Shown here: in pieces, positions 18,905 to 26,800 of the stretch
Position numbering within the stretch: the stretch's first letter is position 1
Layout: every line of letters begins with the position of its first letter
Assembly (NCBI RefSeq): GCF_014654785.1
Contig: NZ_BNBD01000001.1
Location: 248,001 to 312,000 of the forward strand
DNA: 64,000 nt
Reading direction: 5' to 3'
From: Streptomyces mashuensis
GTDB lineage: Bacteria > Actinomycetota > Actinomycetes > Streptomycetales > Streptomycetaceae
Position numbers and translations under genes: made by a program
Notes under the pieces: generated by a model
The model's input: the letters and a program-made list of their open reading frames with translations, nothing else
Database searches by the model: none
What the model was told of the DNA's origin: nothing

Positions 18905-19762
18905 TCAGTCAGCCGCGTGGCTTCGGGTGACGGTGACCAGCAGCGGTGTGCGGATGCCCAGTGAGGCGGCGGTGTCGGCGATCGCCTCGGCCAGCCAGCC
19001 GATCGCGTCGCACGACCACTCGGTGAGTTCCCCGCGCAGCACCATGCCGTGCAGGGGCGGGCCGTTCCAGAAGCTGTCGTCGAACGGCGGGGCGAGGACG
19101 GCATCCTCGCCGACGAGGTCGTGCGAGCCGTAGGCGAAAACCGGCTGGTCCAAGTGGCGGAGACGGTTTGCGAGCTGCTCCGCGACGCCGGGGACGGACG
19201 GGTCCCGGCCGCTGTTGATGTTGACCTCCACCGGTGCCCTCGACCGTGGGTCCCGCCCAGCGAACCAGTCGGCCGTCAGCATCGACGGGAGGGGCGCGTA
19301 CGCAGGGCGGGCCGCTGCGTCGAGTCCCTGAACCGGCAGGAGGAGTTGTACGGCGGTGACGCGCGGAGTGCCGAGCTGTGCGGTCGCGCTCTCGGCGCAC
19401 TGGAGGAACGGCCGTACGGGCAGCGGCCGGTCGTCGGCCACGGCACTGGCCTCGACCTGGAACCACGAGATCAGGTCGGCTCCGGACGCGATGGAGTGGT
19501 CGTTCCAGTCGGCATCGTTCATGGCCCACAGGCCGGGGGCTCGCCGCATACGGTCCTCGGCGCCGCCCCCGGCCGACCTGTCGTCGAGCCATCCCATGGC
19601 GAGCGACCGCTGGTGGAAGAGCGAGTAGGCGTCGTATTCGTGGTCGGGAGCGCCCCAGGCGTGCGCGGCGAGTTCCCCGTGCAGGGCGGCGAACATGGTG
19701 CCCGCGGTCCGTCGGGCCGCAGGCACCATGCCGGGCTCTCCTGTGGCGCTGTGCTCTGGCAC
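18905..19762 (-). CDS. Hypothetical protein
   Basis: 285 residues from a GTG with a GAGAGGA box upstream. I do not recognise the family. It looks cytosolic and globular, rich in Trp and His in the first half (AWGAPDHEYDAYSLFHQR, DADWNDHSIAS), and ends with a helix and strand (AIGWLAEAIADTAASLGI). There are no membrane segments, signal peptide or Cys clusters. G+C and codon choice are a little lower than in the core genes. It lies 56 bp from the secreted-protein gene upstream on the same strand, so the two may be co-transcribed in the accessory stretch between acnA and ngcE. Confidence 0.65.
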   Translation of the reverse strand: MPEHSATGEPGMVPAARRTAGTMFAALHGELAAHAWGAPDHEYDAYSLFHQRSLAMGWLDDRSAGGGAEDRMRRAPGLWAMNDADWNDHSIASGADLISWFQVEASAVADDRPLPVRPFLQCAESATAQLGTPRVTAVQLLLPVQGLDAAARPAYAPLPSMLTADWFAGRDPRSRAPVEVNINSGRDPSVPGVAEQLANRLRHLDQPVFAYGSHDLVGEDAVLAPPFDDSFWNGPPLHGMVLRGELTEWSCDAIGWLAEAIADTAASLGIRTPLLVTVTRSHAAD

Positions 19763-19818
19763 GCCGAGTCCTCTCTGGTTGCTGTGCCCGTAGCCGCGCC
19801 GTTCTGCATGTGTCGTTC

Positions 19819-20436
19819 TCAGAACACCTGGCAGGCGACATCGGCTTGGCGATACGGCCGCTCGCCCGTGTCGCTCTCACCGATTACATCCACGTCCACG
19901 TGGTTGCGCCACGATGCCGCGCTGGTGTTGGTGCAGTTGTGACGTGCTGCCGTGCGGTAGCTGCTCCCACCTGTACCGGGCTTGAGCGTTTCTGTTTCCG
20001 AACACGCCTTCCGGCGCCAGGTGTTGTCCGTGTACCACTCGTAGAGGCAGTTGTACACCTTGGCGCGGTCCTTGGTGCAGGTTCCCTTTCCCCACCACCC
20101 GTGGCCAGACACCGCCACTCCGGTGCCGGACCGGTGCGGGTTGTCCCTCCCGCTCACGGGTGTGCAGGCAGCTGCCAGTGCCGCCTCGGAGTCCACGTCC
20201 GTCGGGTTCTCCATGGGGAGAACCTGTCCGTCTTCGTCAAGGTACACAGCGGAGTCGTCGATGCCCTGCGGTGCGATCCCCGGTACGGCGTCCTCCTTTG
20301 CCACAGCCTGGGAATGAATACGATCCGGCGCGCTTTCGGTCGGTATGGACAAGGCCGTCGCGGGCGTCGACACGCCTCCGATCGCCAGAGTCGTGAAGAC
20401 TGCCACGGCGGCTCGCCGTAAGTTCACGTTCAGCAA
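19819..20436 (-). CDS. Small secreted cysteine-containing protein of unknown function
   Basis: 205 residues with a Sec signal peptide (basic MLNVNLRRAAV, hydrophobic core, cleavage likely after PATA). The mature part has several cysteines, a VSGHGWWGKGTC motif, a repeat-poor Trp/Tyr-rich middle and a C-terminal VDVDVIGESDTG segment. The cysteines suggest disulfides outside the cell. This pattern recurs in short secreted Streptomyces proteins without known function. Another small secreted protein with a similar WW-KG motif lies on the other side of the RiPP-like cassette (23339-23740). Confidence 0.72.
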   Translation of the reverse strand: MLNVNLRRAAVAVFTTLAIGGVSTPATALSIPTESAPDRIHSQAVAKEDAVPGIAPQGIDDSAVYLDEDGQVLPMENPTDVDSEAALAAACTPVSGRDNPHRSGTGVAVSGHGWWGKGTCTKDRAKVYNCLYEWYTDNTWRRKACSETETLKPGTGGSSYRTAARHNCTNTSAASWRNHVDVDVIGESDTGERPYRQADVACQVF

Positions 20437-20569
20437 AGCATCCCCCCATCATGCAGCCAGTTTTGATCTCGGCCGCCATATGATTACCTGCCATTCCAAG
20501 GCGGGACGACCTGATAACCGGCCAAACCGCACAATGTAGCGGGCCCTCATGGCTGGGGCGGATGGCTCC

Positions 20570-20655
20570 GGAAGCGGCCGCCCGGCGCTGGTCCTCCAGC
20601 GCGGCCAGGCGCTCGGCGGCGAACCGCTTGCGCTAGCGCCGCGCGTTGTCCACAT
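20570..20655 (-). pseudogene. Remnant of an IS630-type transposase N-terminal region
   Basis: On the minus strand the codons read NARR-stop-RKRFAAERLAALEDQRRA. This closely resembles the RRWRKRFAAERLAGL segment of IS630-family transposases, with the expected Trp codon (TGG) changed to TAG. Upstream the frame is shifted and shows a degenerate RVAAAIRAGG stretch. Only this short tract is recognisable, with no ends or catalytic region. It is part of the 20437-21106 gap, which otherwise holds the fragment at 20770-20922 and the RiPP cassette leader. Confidence 0.45.
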
Positions 20656-20769
20656 GTAAGCCGGACACCGCCTGCCCTGATGGCTGCGGCGACACGGAGC
20701 CCCCCGCAGGTCAATGAGGCGCTGCACTTGGGTTTACTGACGCAGAAGGCCGAACGGCTGGTCCGCTGA

Positions 20770-20922
20770 GTAAGCGCCTCGCCTGGGTGGGAGTGGCCTG
20801 TCGCCCATGCCTGGCCCGGCGCCGAACTCGTCGTCGTCCCCGGCGCCGGCCACCTCGGCACCGACGCCACGCACCACCACGTACGCCGCGCCCTCGCCCG
20901 TTTCGCCACCGTTCACCGGTAG
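20770..20922 (+). pseudogene. C-terminal fragment of an alpha/beta hydrolase (proline iminopeptidase-like)
   Basis: A 50-codon open frame ends at a TAG at 20920-20922 and reads WPVAHAWPGAELVVVPGAGH, followed by a His-rich helix RRALARFATV. This is the usual last strand, catalytic-His loop and final helix of alpha/beta hydrolases such as proline iminopeptidase. A stop lies directly upstream in frame and the rest of the enzyme is absent, so it is a gene tail left by a deletion. It is too short to be a working enzyme. Confidence 0.55.
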
Positions 20923-21106
20923 TCCCCCCGAACCCCAACTCCCCGTCCCCGACCGCGCGTTCCCCTCACCACCCACCCGGGTCATTCCGTAACCCGACCG
21001 GGTGATCGGCAGGTTGGGGAGGAATGGGCCGCCGGGGACCGGGTTAGGTTCCCGGCCGGGACGACACGCCGGCCGGCGGCCGCCCCAGAGGGAGGGGAAC
21101 GACACG

Positions 21107-21394
21107 ATGGGATCCGCCGTCACGTTCGGGGAGCTCGACCGCCTGTCCGGCGACGAACTCCCGCCGCGGATCGCCCTCTCGGACCTCCTGCCGCTCGGTA
21201 CGGCAGGCGCCCCGGCCACCGATCAGCCGGTGTATCCGACGCTCGTCCGAACCGAGCACGGTGCAACGGTGGCCTACGCCTGCCAGTACCGGCAGAACCC
21301 CGGCAGCCCCGGACTCCTCGTCGCCCTGGGGCTCGCCCCCAGCTCTCCCGGCTACACCTCGACCTGCATCCCCGCGGCCATCTCCAGCCACTGA
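21107..21394 (+). CDS. RiPP-like precursor peptide 1
   Basis: 95 residues, ATG with a GGAGGGG box upstream. The N-terminal leader-like part VTFGELDRLSGDELPPRIAL is acidic and amphipathic. The C-terminal 44 residues run from an HGAT motif through ACQ to a second cysteine and the tail CIPAAISSH. The same architecture recurs in the next gene, with both cysteines separated by exactly 27 residues. There is no signal peptide. A paralogous pair of short genes with a conserved leader, variable linker, conserved core and a membrane protease downstream is typical of ribosomally made, modified peptides. The product and any modification are unknown. Ser/Thr and two Cys in the core would allow a disulfide or thioether. 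Confidence 0.72.
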   Translation: MGSAVTFGELDRLSGDELPPRIALSDLLPLGTAGAPATDQPVYPTLVRTEHGATVAYACQYRQNPGSPGLLVALGLAPSSPGYTSTCIPAAISSH

Positions 21395-21442
21395 TCAGCC
21401 ACAGTCCCGGCCACGGACCGGCCGCAGCACCACCCCCAGGCT

Positions 21443-21473
21443 CGCCGTCGGCGTACCTCCGTCGCCGACGGCG
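21443..21473 (+). terminator. Intercistronic hairpin between the two precursor genes
   Basis: An 11-bp perfect G+C stem (21443-21453 with 21463-21473) with a 9-base loop lies 48 bp after precursor 1 and 54 bp before precursor 2. A hairpin here could act as partial terminator or RNA-stabilising element, making precursor 1 more abundant than the protease, as is common in RiPP operons. Confidence 0.6.
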
Positions 21474-21527
21474 ACAGCAAGCGCGTCATCCAGTCCCGCA
21501 AGAAGGCCCCAACAGAGAGGGAACGGC

Positions 21528-21866
21528 ATGGACAACGCCATCAGCTTCGAGGAACTCGACCGCATCGCCGGCGAGGTGCTGCCCGAGCGGACCGTCCTCG
21601 GCGTCGTGGCCAGCCCGCTCGGCTACGCCGGCCCCGGCGACCCCGCCGGCGGCGCGGGCGCGGGCGCCGGTGCGTCCAGCAGCGCCGCGGCAACGGGCGG
21701 CGGCGTGTTCGCCCCCGTACCGCACGACCACGGCACCACGGCCCTGTCGGCCTGCCAGTCCTTCGACCACCAGCAGACCGCGGGCCTGTTCGGTTCGCTC
21801 GGCCTGCCGTCCCAGAACCCGACGGCCAACCTCACCTGCGTCCCCGCGGCCATCTCCAGCCACTGA
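21528..21866 (+). CDS. RiPP-like precursor peptide 2
   Basis: 112 residues, ATG with an AGAGAGGG box upstream. The leader ISFEELDRIAGEVLPERTVL aligns with precursor 1 at F-ELDR-(I/L)-G-(E/D)-LP-R-L. A low-complexity Gly/Ala/Ser linker (residues about 38-62) follows, then the core starting HGTTALSACQ and ending in the tail CVPAAISSH. The last 44 residues align with precursor 1 without gaps: G10, L11, L15, G16, L17, P22 and T27 after the first Cys are identical, as is AAISSH. It lies 95 bp before the M50 protease on the same strand. The linker length is the main difference between the two peptides. Confidence 0.72.
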   Translation: MDNAISFEELDRIAGEVLPERTVLGVVASPLGYAGPGDPAGGAGAGAGASSSAAATGGGVFAPVPHDHGTTALSACQSFDHQQTAGLFGSLGLPSQNPTANLTCVPAAISSH

Positions 21867-21961
21867 TCAACGCCTGGCGGCCCGCCGTACGCGTACGGGG
21901 AGGGTCCGGGGCCTCGCAGCCCCGGGCCCTCCCCGCCGCCCCCTGCCCCCCGGAGGGTGCC

Positions 21962-23260
21962 ATGTCCCTGCTGCCGTCCGCCCCGCGTCCGGCCCGGCTC
22001 GGGGAGCCGGCGCCGGTGCCCGGCACGGAACTCGTCGGCGAGTTCGAGGACTCCGGCTACCGCGAGCCGCCGCACCTCGTGTGCCGCTCCGACGGCCAGA
22101 TCGTGCGGCTTCCGCCCCTCCTCTACCAGGCCCTCCGCGCCCTGGCCCAGGCCGGGCCCGGTCCCGCCGTCGCCGAGCGCGTGGCCGTCGGCCTCAGCCG
22201 CGAGACCGGCCGCCGCTTCTCCGCCGAGCACGTCGCCTTCCTCCTCGACAAGAAGCTCGCCCCGCTCGGCCTCACCACGTACGCCGACGGATCGCCGCCG
22301 CCTCCGGTCACGCGCAAGGACCCCTTCCTCGCCTTCCGCTTCCGCCTCGCCGTCGTGCCGGAGCACGTCACGTGGTGGCTCTCCGGCCTCTTCGCCTGGC
22401 TCTTCCGCCCGGCGGTGGTCCTCCTCGCGCTCGGTGCGTTCTCGGCCGCCGAGACGTGGCTGTGGCTCACGCAGGACACGAGTGCGGCGCTCTGGACGGT
22501 GCTGTCCTCACCGGGCGACGTCCTGCTGGTCGTCGCCCTCGCCGTCGCGTCCTGCGCGTTCCACGAACTGGGCCACGGTGCCGCGTGCCGCTACGGCGGC
22601 GTACGCCCCGGCGCGATGGGATGCGGCCTCTACCTGGTGTGGCCGGCGTTCTACACCGACATCACGAACTCCTACCGCCTCGGCCGGGCCGGGCGCATCC
22701 GCGCGGACCTGGGCGGGGTCTACTTCAACGGGCTGTTCGTCCTCGGGCTCGTCGCCCTGTACGTGGGGGTGGGGTCCCCTCTGCTGCTCGTCGCGATCCT
22801 CTCCGTCCACCTGGAGATGGTGCAGCAGCTGCTGCCGACGCTGCGGTTCGACGGCTATTACATCGTGGCGGATCTCGTCGGCATCCCCGACCTGTTCAAG
22901 TACATCGGCCCCATCCTCAAGCGCGTCGTCCTCCGCCGCCCGGCGGACGAGCAACTGCGCGCGCTGAAGCGGTGGCCCCAGGTGGTGGTCGCGGCGTGGG
23001 TACTGCTGCTGGTGCCGGTGCTGGCGTTGCAGCTGGGCATGGTGCTCTTCAACCTGCCGCAGGTGGTGACGGCGGACTGGCAGAAGATCACCGCACTGAT
23101 GGGCAGCGCGGTGTCCTCCGGCAGCCCGGTGCTGAGCATGGCCGCGGCGTGCGTCCAGACGGTGCTGCTGGTGCTGCCGCTGGTGGGCGTGGGGCTGGTG
23201 CTGGGTGGGCTGGTGCGGTCGCTCATCCGGCTGGCCCGGCGGCGACGTCACTCCGCTTGA
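21962..23260 (+). CDS. Membrane zinc metalloprotease (M50/site-2 type) with PqqD-like N-terminal domain
   Basis: 432 residues, GGAGGG box before the ATG. Residues about 24-104 look like a PqqD-type RiPP recognition element: a three-strand start (LVGEFEDSGY, HLVCRSDGQIVRLPPLLYQAL) followed by helices. Then come six or so membrane segments, the zinc site HELGHG at about 201-206 and the third ligand region LRFDGYYIVADLVGIPDL near 298. Such proteins are annotated as putative peptide zinc metalloprotease and occur in RiPP clusters, where they may cleave or export the peptide. The PqqD-like part would bind the conserved precursor leader. No lanthipeptide synthetase, radical SAM enzyme or ABC transporter accompanies it, so it may be the only dedicated processing enzyme. 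Confidence 0.82.
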   Translation: MSLLPSAPRPARLGEPAPVPGTELVGEFEDSGYREPPHLVCRSDGQIVRLPPLLYQALRALAQAGPGPAVAERVAVGLSRETGRRFSAEHVAFLLDKKLAPLGLTTYADGSPPPPVTRKDPFLAFRFRLAVVPEHVTWWLSGLFAWLFRPAVVLLALGAFSAAETWLWLTQDTSAALWTVLSSPGDVLLVVALAVASCAFHELGHGAACRYGGVRPGAMGCGLYLVWPAFYTDITNSYRLGRAGRIRADLGGVYFNGLFVLGLVALYVGVGSPLLLVAILSVHLEMVQQLLPTLRFDGYYIVADLVGIPDLFKYIGPILKRVVLRRPADEQLRALKRWPQVVVAAWVLLLVPVLALQLGMVLFNLPQVVTADWQKITALMGSAVSSGSPVLSMAAACVQTVLLVLPLVGVGLVLGGLVRSLIRLARRRRHSA

Positions 23261-23338
23261 GGGTACGGAGCGGGTCGCATGACGCCCGCCCCCGCCGGGG
23301 TGGCGTTTCCACCGACGCCACCCCGCCGGGTCACCGCG

Positions 23339-23740
23339 TCACAGCCGTCGGCCGTACCGGCCGTCGCACGTCGCGTACTTGTCGTACACGGCGCACTCGT
23401 ACTCGCTGCCCTGCGCGTAGCCCAGGCGGAACTTCGCCTTCGGGTACGTGTTGTCCGACTTGTTGTGGCCCGTGATCTCGATCAGCGAGCCCTTCTTCCA
23501 CCACCAGCCCGACACCTTCGCGAAGCCCTTCCCCGGCGTCCGCGTGTTGGGGTGCGAGCACACGTAGTCGTTGTACTGGTTGTGGCCGCAGACCACGATC
23601 TCGTCGGACCAGTACGTCGAGACCCATACCTCCACCGACGCGTACGTCGGCCGTGCCTCCGCGGCGGTGGCCGTTGCCAGTGGGAGCCCTATGGCCGCGG
23701 CGGCGGCCAGGGCCACGAGCGGTGTGCGTAAGCGCGACAT
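23339..23740 (-). CDS. Small secreted protein of unknown function
   Basis: 133 residues with a clear Sec signal (MSRLRTPLVALAAAAAIGLP, cleavage near AEA at about residue 29). The mature ~100 residues are rich in Tyr, Trp and His with four cysteines (VVCGHNQYNDYVC, YECAVYDKYATC), compatible with two disulfides. A VSGWWWKKGS motif echoes VSGHGWWGKG of the secreted protein at 19819-20436. It converges on the M50 protease gene with a 78-bp gap. Function unknown. Confidence 0.75.
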   Translation of the reverse strand: MSRLRTPLVALAAAAAIGLPLATATAAEARPTYASVEVWVSTYWSDEIVVCGHNQYNDYVCSHPNTRTPGKGFAKVSGWWWKKGSLIEITGHNKSDNTYPKAKFRLGYAQGSEYECAVYDKYATCDGRYGRRL

Positions 23741-23804
23741 CGTGTTCCTCTCCCCGTGGGAACTTCCTGCCGCCGCAGTCTAGGAACGTGCCTCCCGCCA
23801 CACA

Positions 23805-26800
23805 TCAACCCCGCGGCGTACCCCCCGGGTAAACCCCCGCAGTAGCAGCAGCGCGCCCGCGCAGCTCCACTTCCGCCAGCGTCGCCGCGCCCCCGCCCAG
23901 TACCTGCACCCGGTACTGCCGGTACGTCGCCGGCGCCCGCAGCGCGAACGGGCGGGTCTGGTGGTCCCACGTGAACGTCTCGCCCTCGCGGCGGTCGAGT
24001 TCCGTCCACGTCGTGCCGTCGTCCGAGCCGCTCAGCACCCAGCCGCGCGGGGCGTCGGACGCGGTGGCCGAGGTCAGGGTGTACGACGTGACGTGGGTGC
24101 CCTCCCGGGCCCCGAAGTCCGCGTGCTCGAACGCGGCGCTCGTGCGGGACGTGTCGTCCGTCAGCGCGAGGGGGTCCGAGCCGGGGCTGATCACGTCGCC
24201 GGCCGGCTCCGGCACCCGGTCGTCCTTCGTCACGGACGTCGGGCCGGCGTCCTTCCCCGAGCCCCAGGCCGAAGGGCGCGGGCCCATCGCGAAGTCGACC
24301 GTGCCGCCGGCCGCGAGCAGGGCGTGCGGCAGTGCGGTCGACTCCCACGGCTTGCCGTTGACGCGTACGCCCTGCACGTACACGTTCTGCGCGCTGTTGC
24401 GCGGGGCGCGGACGACCAGGTCGTGGCCGTTGTCCATGTGGACCGTGGCCTTGGTGAAGAGCGGCGAGCCGATCGCGTACTCGCCCTGGCCCATGACGAG
24501 CGGGTAGAAGCCGAGGGCGCTGAAGACGTACCAGGCGGACATCTCGCCGTTGTCCTCGTCGCCGGGGTAGCCCTGGCCGATCTCGCTGCCGAGGTAGAGG
24601 CGGGAGAGGACCTCGCGGACCTTCTCCTGCGTCTTCCACGGCTGACCGGCGGCGTCGTAGAGGTACGCGATGTGGTGCGAGACCTGGTTGCTGTGCCCGT
24701 ACATGCCCATGCGGACGTCCCGCGCCTCGGTCATCTCGTGGATGACGCCGCCGTAGGAGCCCGCGAACTCCGGCGCGCCCGTCTCGGGGACGGTGAAGTA
24801 GCGGTCGAGTTTCTTCGCCAGGCCGTCGCGACCGCCGTACAGGTTGGCCAGGCCGCGGGTGTCCTGGGGTGCGGTGAACGCGAAGTTCCAGCCGTTGGAC
24901 TCGGTGTAGTCGTGGCCCCAGACGCGCGGGTCGTACGCCTCGGGGGACAGCCGCCAGGCGCCGGTGTCGTCGCGGCCCTGGAAGAAGCCGATGCGCCGGT
25001 CGAAGAGGCGGACGTAGTCCTGGGCGCGTTCCAGGAAGTACGCGGACTCCTCGCGGTAGCGGGGTTTGTGCGTCCGCTCGTACAGGGCCTGGCCCATGCG
25101 GGCGAGGCCGAAGTCGTTGAGGTAGCCCTCCAGGGCCCAGGAGAGGCCCTCGCGGGTGGCCGTGCCGGTGTAGCCGCGGAAGACAGACGTGGCCATGCCC
25201 TTGCGGCCGGTGCCGGGGCTGCCGGGGACGACGGTGGCGTTCTTCAGCGCCGCCTCGTACGCGGCCTCCGCGTCGAAGGCGACGCCCTTGACGTACGCGT
25301 CGGCGAAGGCGACGTCCGAGCTGGTGCCGGTCATCAGGTCGGCGTAGCCGGGCGAGGACCAGCGGGAGATCCAGCCGCCGTCCTTGTACTGCTGGACGAA
25401 GCCGTCGACGAGCCGGCCCGCGTGGCGCGGGGTGAGCAGGGCGTAGGCGGGCCAGGTGGTGCGGTAGGTGTCCCAGAAGCCGTTGTTGACGTACACCTCG
25501 CCGTCGACGATGCGCGCGCCGGTGCGGGTGGGCGTGTCGGAGCCGGTGGGCGGCGAGAAGGGGCTGGCGTAGCGGGGGCGCGGCCGCTCGCGCGTGCCGG
25601 TGTTCTCGAAGCCGGAGTTCGGGTACAGGTAGAGCCGGTAGAGGCAGGAGTAGAGGGTGGTGAGCTGGTCGGCGGTGGCGCCCTCGACCTCCACGCGCCC
25701 CAGCAGCGCGTCCCACGCGGCGCGCGCCCGGTCGCGCACGGCCTCGAAGGAGGTGCTCGCGGGGATCTCCTGCTCCAGGTTGGCGCGGGCCTGGTCGGTG
25801 CTGATGAGCGAGGTGGCCAGGCGGAGCGTGACGGTGTGCCGCGCGCCGGGGGCGAAGCGGAAGTAGCCGGTGACGCCGTCGGCGGGGTTCTCGGCCCGCG
25901 GGTCGGCCTCGGGCGGTGCGCTGGCGGTGCTGCCCTTGAGGCCGGTCCTCGCCGCGTCCCCCTTGAGCTTGCCGCTCGCGGTGACGGGCGCGTCGAAGAC
26001 GCCGTACACGAAGAGCCGGCCGGCGCCGGTGGACAGGCCGCTGCGGACGTCGGACCAGGCGGTGAAGGAGCGGCCGGCCGGGTCGAGGGTGAGGCCGCCG
26101 GGGCCACGGACGTTGTCGAGAACGACCGAGGCGTCGGCGCCGGGGAAGGTGAAGCGCATGACGGCGGCGTGGTCGGCGGGTGCGACCTCGGCCTTGAGGC
26201 CGTTGTCGGCGGTGACGCCGTAGTAGTGCGGCCGGGCGGTCTCGCGGGAGTGGTGGAAGGGCAGGGCACGGGCGCCGCGCGAGGCGTCGGGCACGCCGGC
26301 GGCGGCGGACGGCATGACCTGGAAGGTCTGCCGGTCGCCCATCCAGGGGCTGGGTTCGTGGGAGGCGGACAGGGCCTGGAGGGTGGGCAGGTTGTCCTTG
26401 TTGTTGGTGGCCGCGTACTGGTACAGCCAGTCGGTGGAGCCTGCGTTGGTGACGGGCGTCCAGAAGGTGAAGCCGTGCGGGACGGCGGTGGCGGGGAAGG
26501 TGTTGCCGCGCGAGAAGCCGGAGCTGGAGAGGGTGCCGCGGGTGGTGACGGCGCGGTCGGCCGGGTGGGCCGGGGGGTGCTCGGCGGGGGCGGGCGCGAG
26601 GGAGACGTCGTCGATCCAGCCGCGGAACTTCGCGGGGCCGACGGGCGAGTCGTAGGCGACGAGCACGCGCTCGACGGTCTTGCCGGCGGCGACGGAACCG
26701 ATGTCCGCCTGCTTGTTGTTCCACTGGTTGACGTAGAGCGTCTTGGAGGCGGCCTGGCCCTGCGGGGTGAGGAGGGCGCCGTGCTGGTCGCGGGCGCCCA

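Noticed and set aside
21107..23260. Assigning the peptide cassette to daptides or lanthipeptides
   Set aside because: An M50 protease alone is not enough: the daptide oxidoreductase, aminotransferase and methyltransferase, or any lanthipeptide synthetase, are missing.
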